Source of the DNA: Rubritepida sp.
Lineage (GTDB): Bacteria; Pseudomonadota; Alphaproteobacteria; Acetobacterales; Acetobacteraceae
Direction of reading: 5' to 3'
Assembly (NCBI GenBank): GCA_014376425.1
Contig: JACMRO010000191.1
Coordinates: forward strand, 1 to 6,453
Length of the DNA stretch: 6,453 nt
A program made the position numbers and the translations under genes. Positions within the stretch are counted from its first letter, which is position 1. The number at the start of each line of letters is the position of its first letter. Positions 6,246 through 6,453 of the stretch are shown here, piece after piece. The notes under the pieces were generated by a model that was not told the DNA's origin, made no database searches, and saw only the letters and a program-made list of their open reading frames with translations.

Positions 6246-6453
6246 TCATGCTGATCCCGACTTCACGCCCGGCAGGCAGGTGGCCGGTGGGAGTGGCAAT
6301 GGAGCGTTGGCCACCAATGCCTGCACCATCCAGAAAGTCTCCGCCAGCCACTCCGCCAGCACGCTGTCGGAGATGCGGGTGATCCTGCGCAACCGCGGCA
6401 CGTGACCGGTGCGGATCAGCGGCAACACCGAACTTTCTGGCCCGGGCCAGCGC
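6246..6453 (-). CDS. Possible C-terminal fragment of an unidentified protein, 5' end outside window
   Basis: On the minus strand a frame is open from the window edge to TGA at 6246-6248, about 68 codons. From about 6428 down to 6320 nearly every third position is G or C, as in the real genes here; the bias weakens towards the stop. The peptide includes LPLIRTGHVPRLRRITRIS then SVLAEWLAETFWMVQAL, a basic stretch followed by an amphipathic helix-like segment, and a proline-rich end. I do not recognise a family. The wobble column is shared with a plus-strand frame (stop at 6403-6405) that lacks a sensible start, so strand is not certain. It may be a real gene end, a decayed gene or chance. The rest of 6151-6245 holds only the two palindromic elements listed separately. 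Confidence 0.3.
   Translation of the reverse strand, partial: RWPGPESSVLPLIRTGHVPRLRRITRISDSVLAEWLAETFWMVQALVANAPLPLPPATCLPGVKSGSA

Noticed and set aside
6235..6453. Alternative minus-strand frame ending at TAG (6235-6237)
   Set aside because: Its third positions are poor in G/C compared with the frame ending at 6246, so it does not look coding.
1..6453. Mobile element, CRISPR, tRNA or riboswitch
   Set aside because: No terminal repeats, target duplications, transposase motifs, regular short repeats, cloverleaf or conserved aptamer pattern was seen.

Overview
The window is high-GC DNA, by eye about two thirds G+C with strong G/C preference at third codon positions. The gene content is that of a metabolically versatile soil or plant-associated alphaproteobacterium. 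An Acetobacteraceae (Roseomonas-like) or Bradyrhizobium-like host is my best guess, but nothing here fixes the taxon. No tRNA, rRNA, CRISPR array, insertion sequence or integrase is visible.

Layout. Positions 1-665 (+) hold the C-terminal 220 codons of a hydantoinase B / 5-oxoprolinase family protein (HyuB type). Its gene begins upstream of the window. Positions 655-1767 (-) encode a complete FAD-dependent amino acid dehydrogenase/oxidase of the DAO superfamily, closest in my recollection to D-arginine dehydrogenase DauA. It converges on hyuB and overlaps its end by 11 bp. Positions 1768-1892 form a divergent control region. Positions 1893-6150 (+) are a compact four-gene operon for a complete CUT1-type ABC importer: a Tat-type solute-binding protein, a MalF-like permease, a MalG-like permease and a MalK/UgpC-like ATPase. 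The junctions are TGA directly followed by ATG, an ATGA overlap, and a 2-nt gap, so translation is probably coupled. Positions 6151-6453 hold two weak palindromes and a minus-strand open frame with coding-like third-position bias that I cannot identify.

How the genes may work together. The importer would bring a small organic solute into the cell. The hydantoinase/oxoprolinase-type enzyme would open a cyclic amide with ATP, and the FAD enzyme would oxidise an amino acid product. CUT1 importers usually carry sugars or polyols, so linking the cargo to the hydantoinase and FAD enzymes is inference from neighbourhood only.

The most notable points are two departures from otherwise well-conserved families. 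The importer ATPase has His in place of the Walker B Asp (H159) while all its other motifs are intact. The DauA-like enzyme keeps the carboxylate-binding and catalytic-site residues but has lost the residues that recognise the arginine side chain. I see no clearly new multi-gene system; this looks like an ordinary catabolic/transport locus with a few specific oddities.
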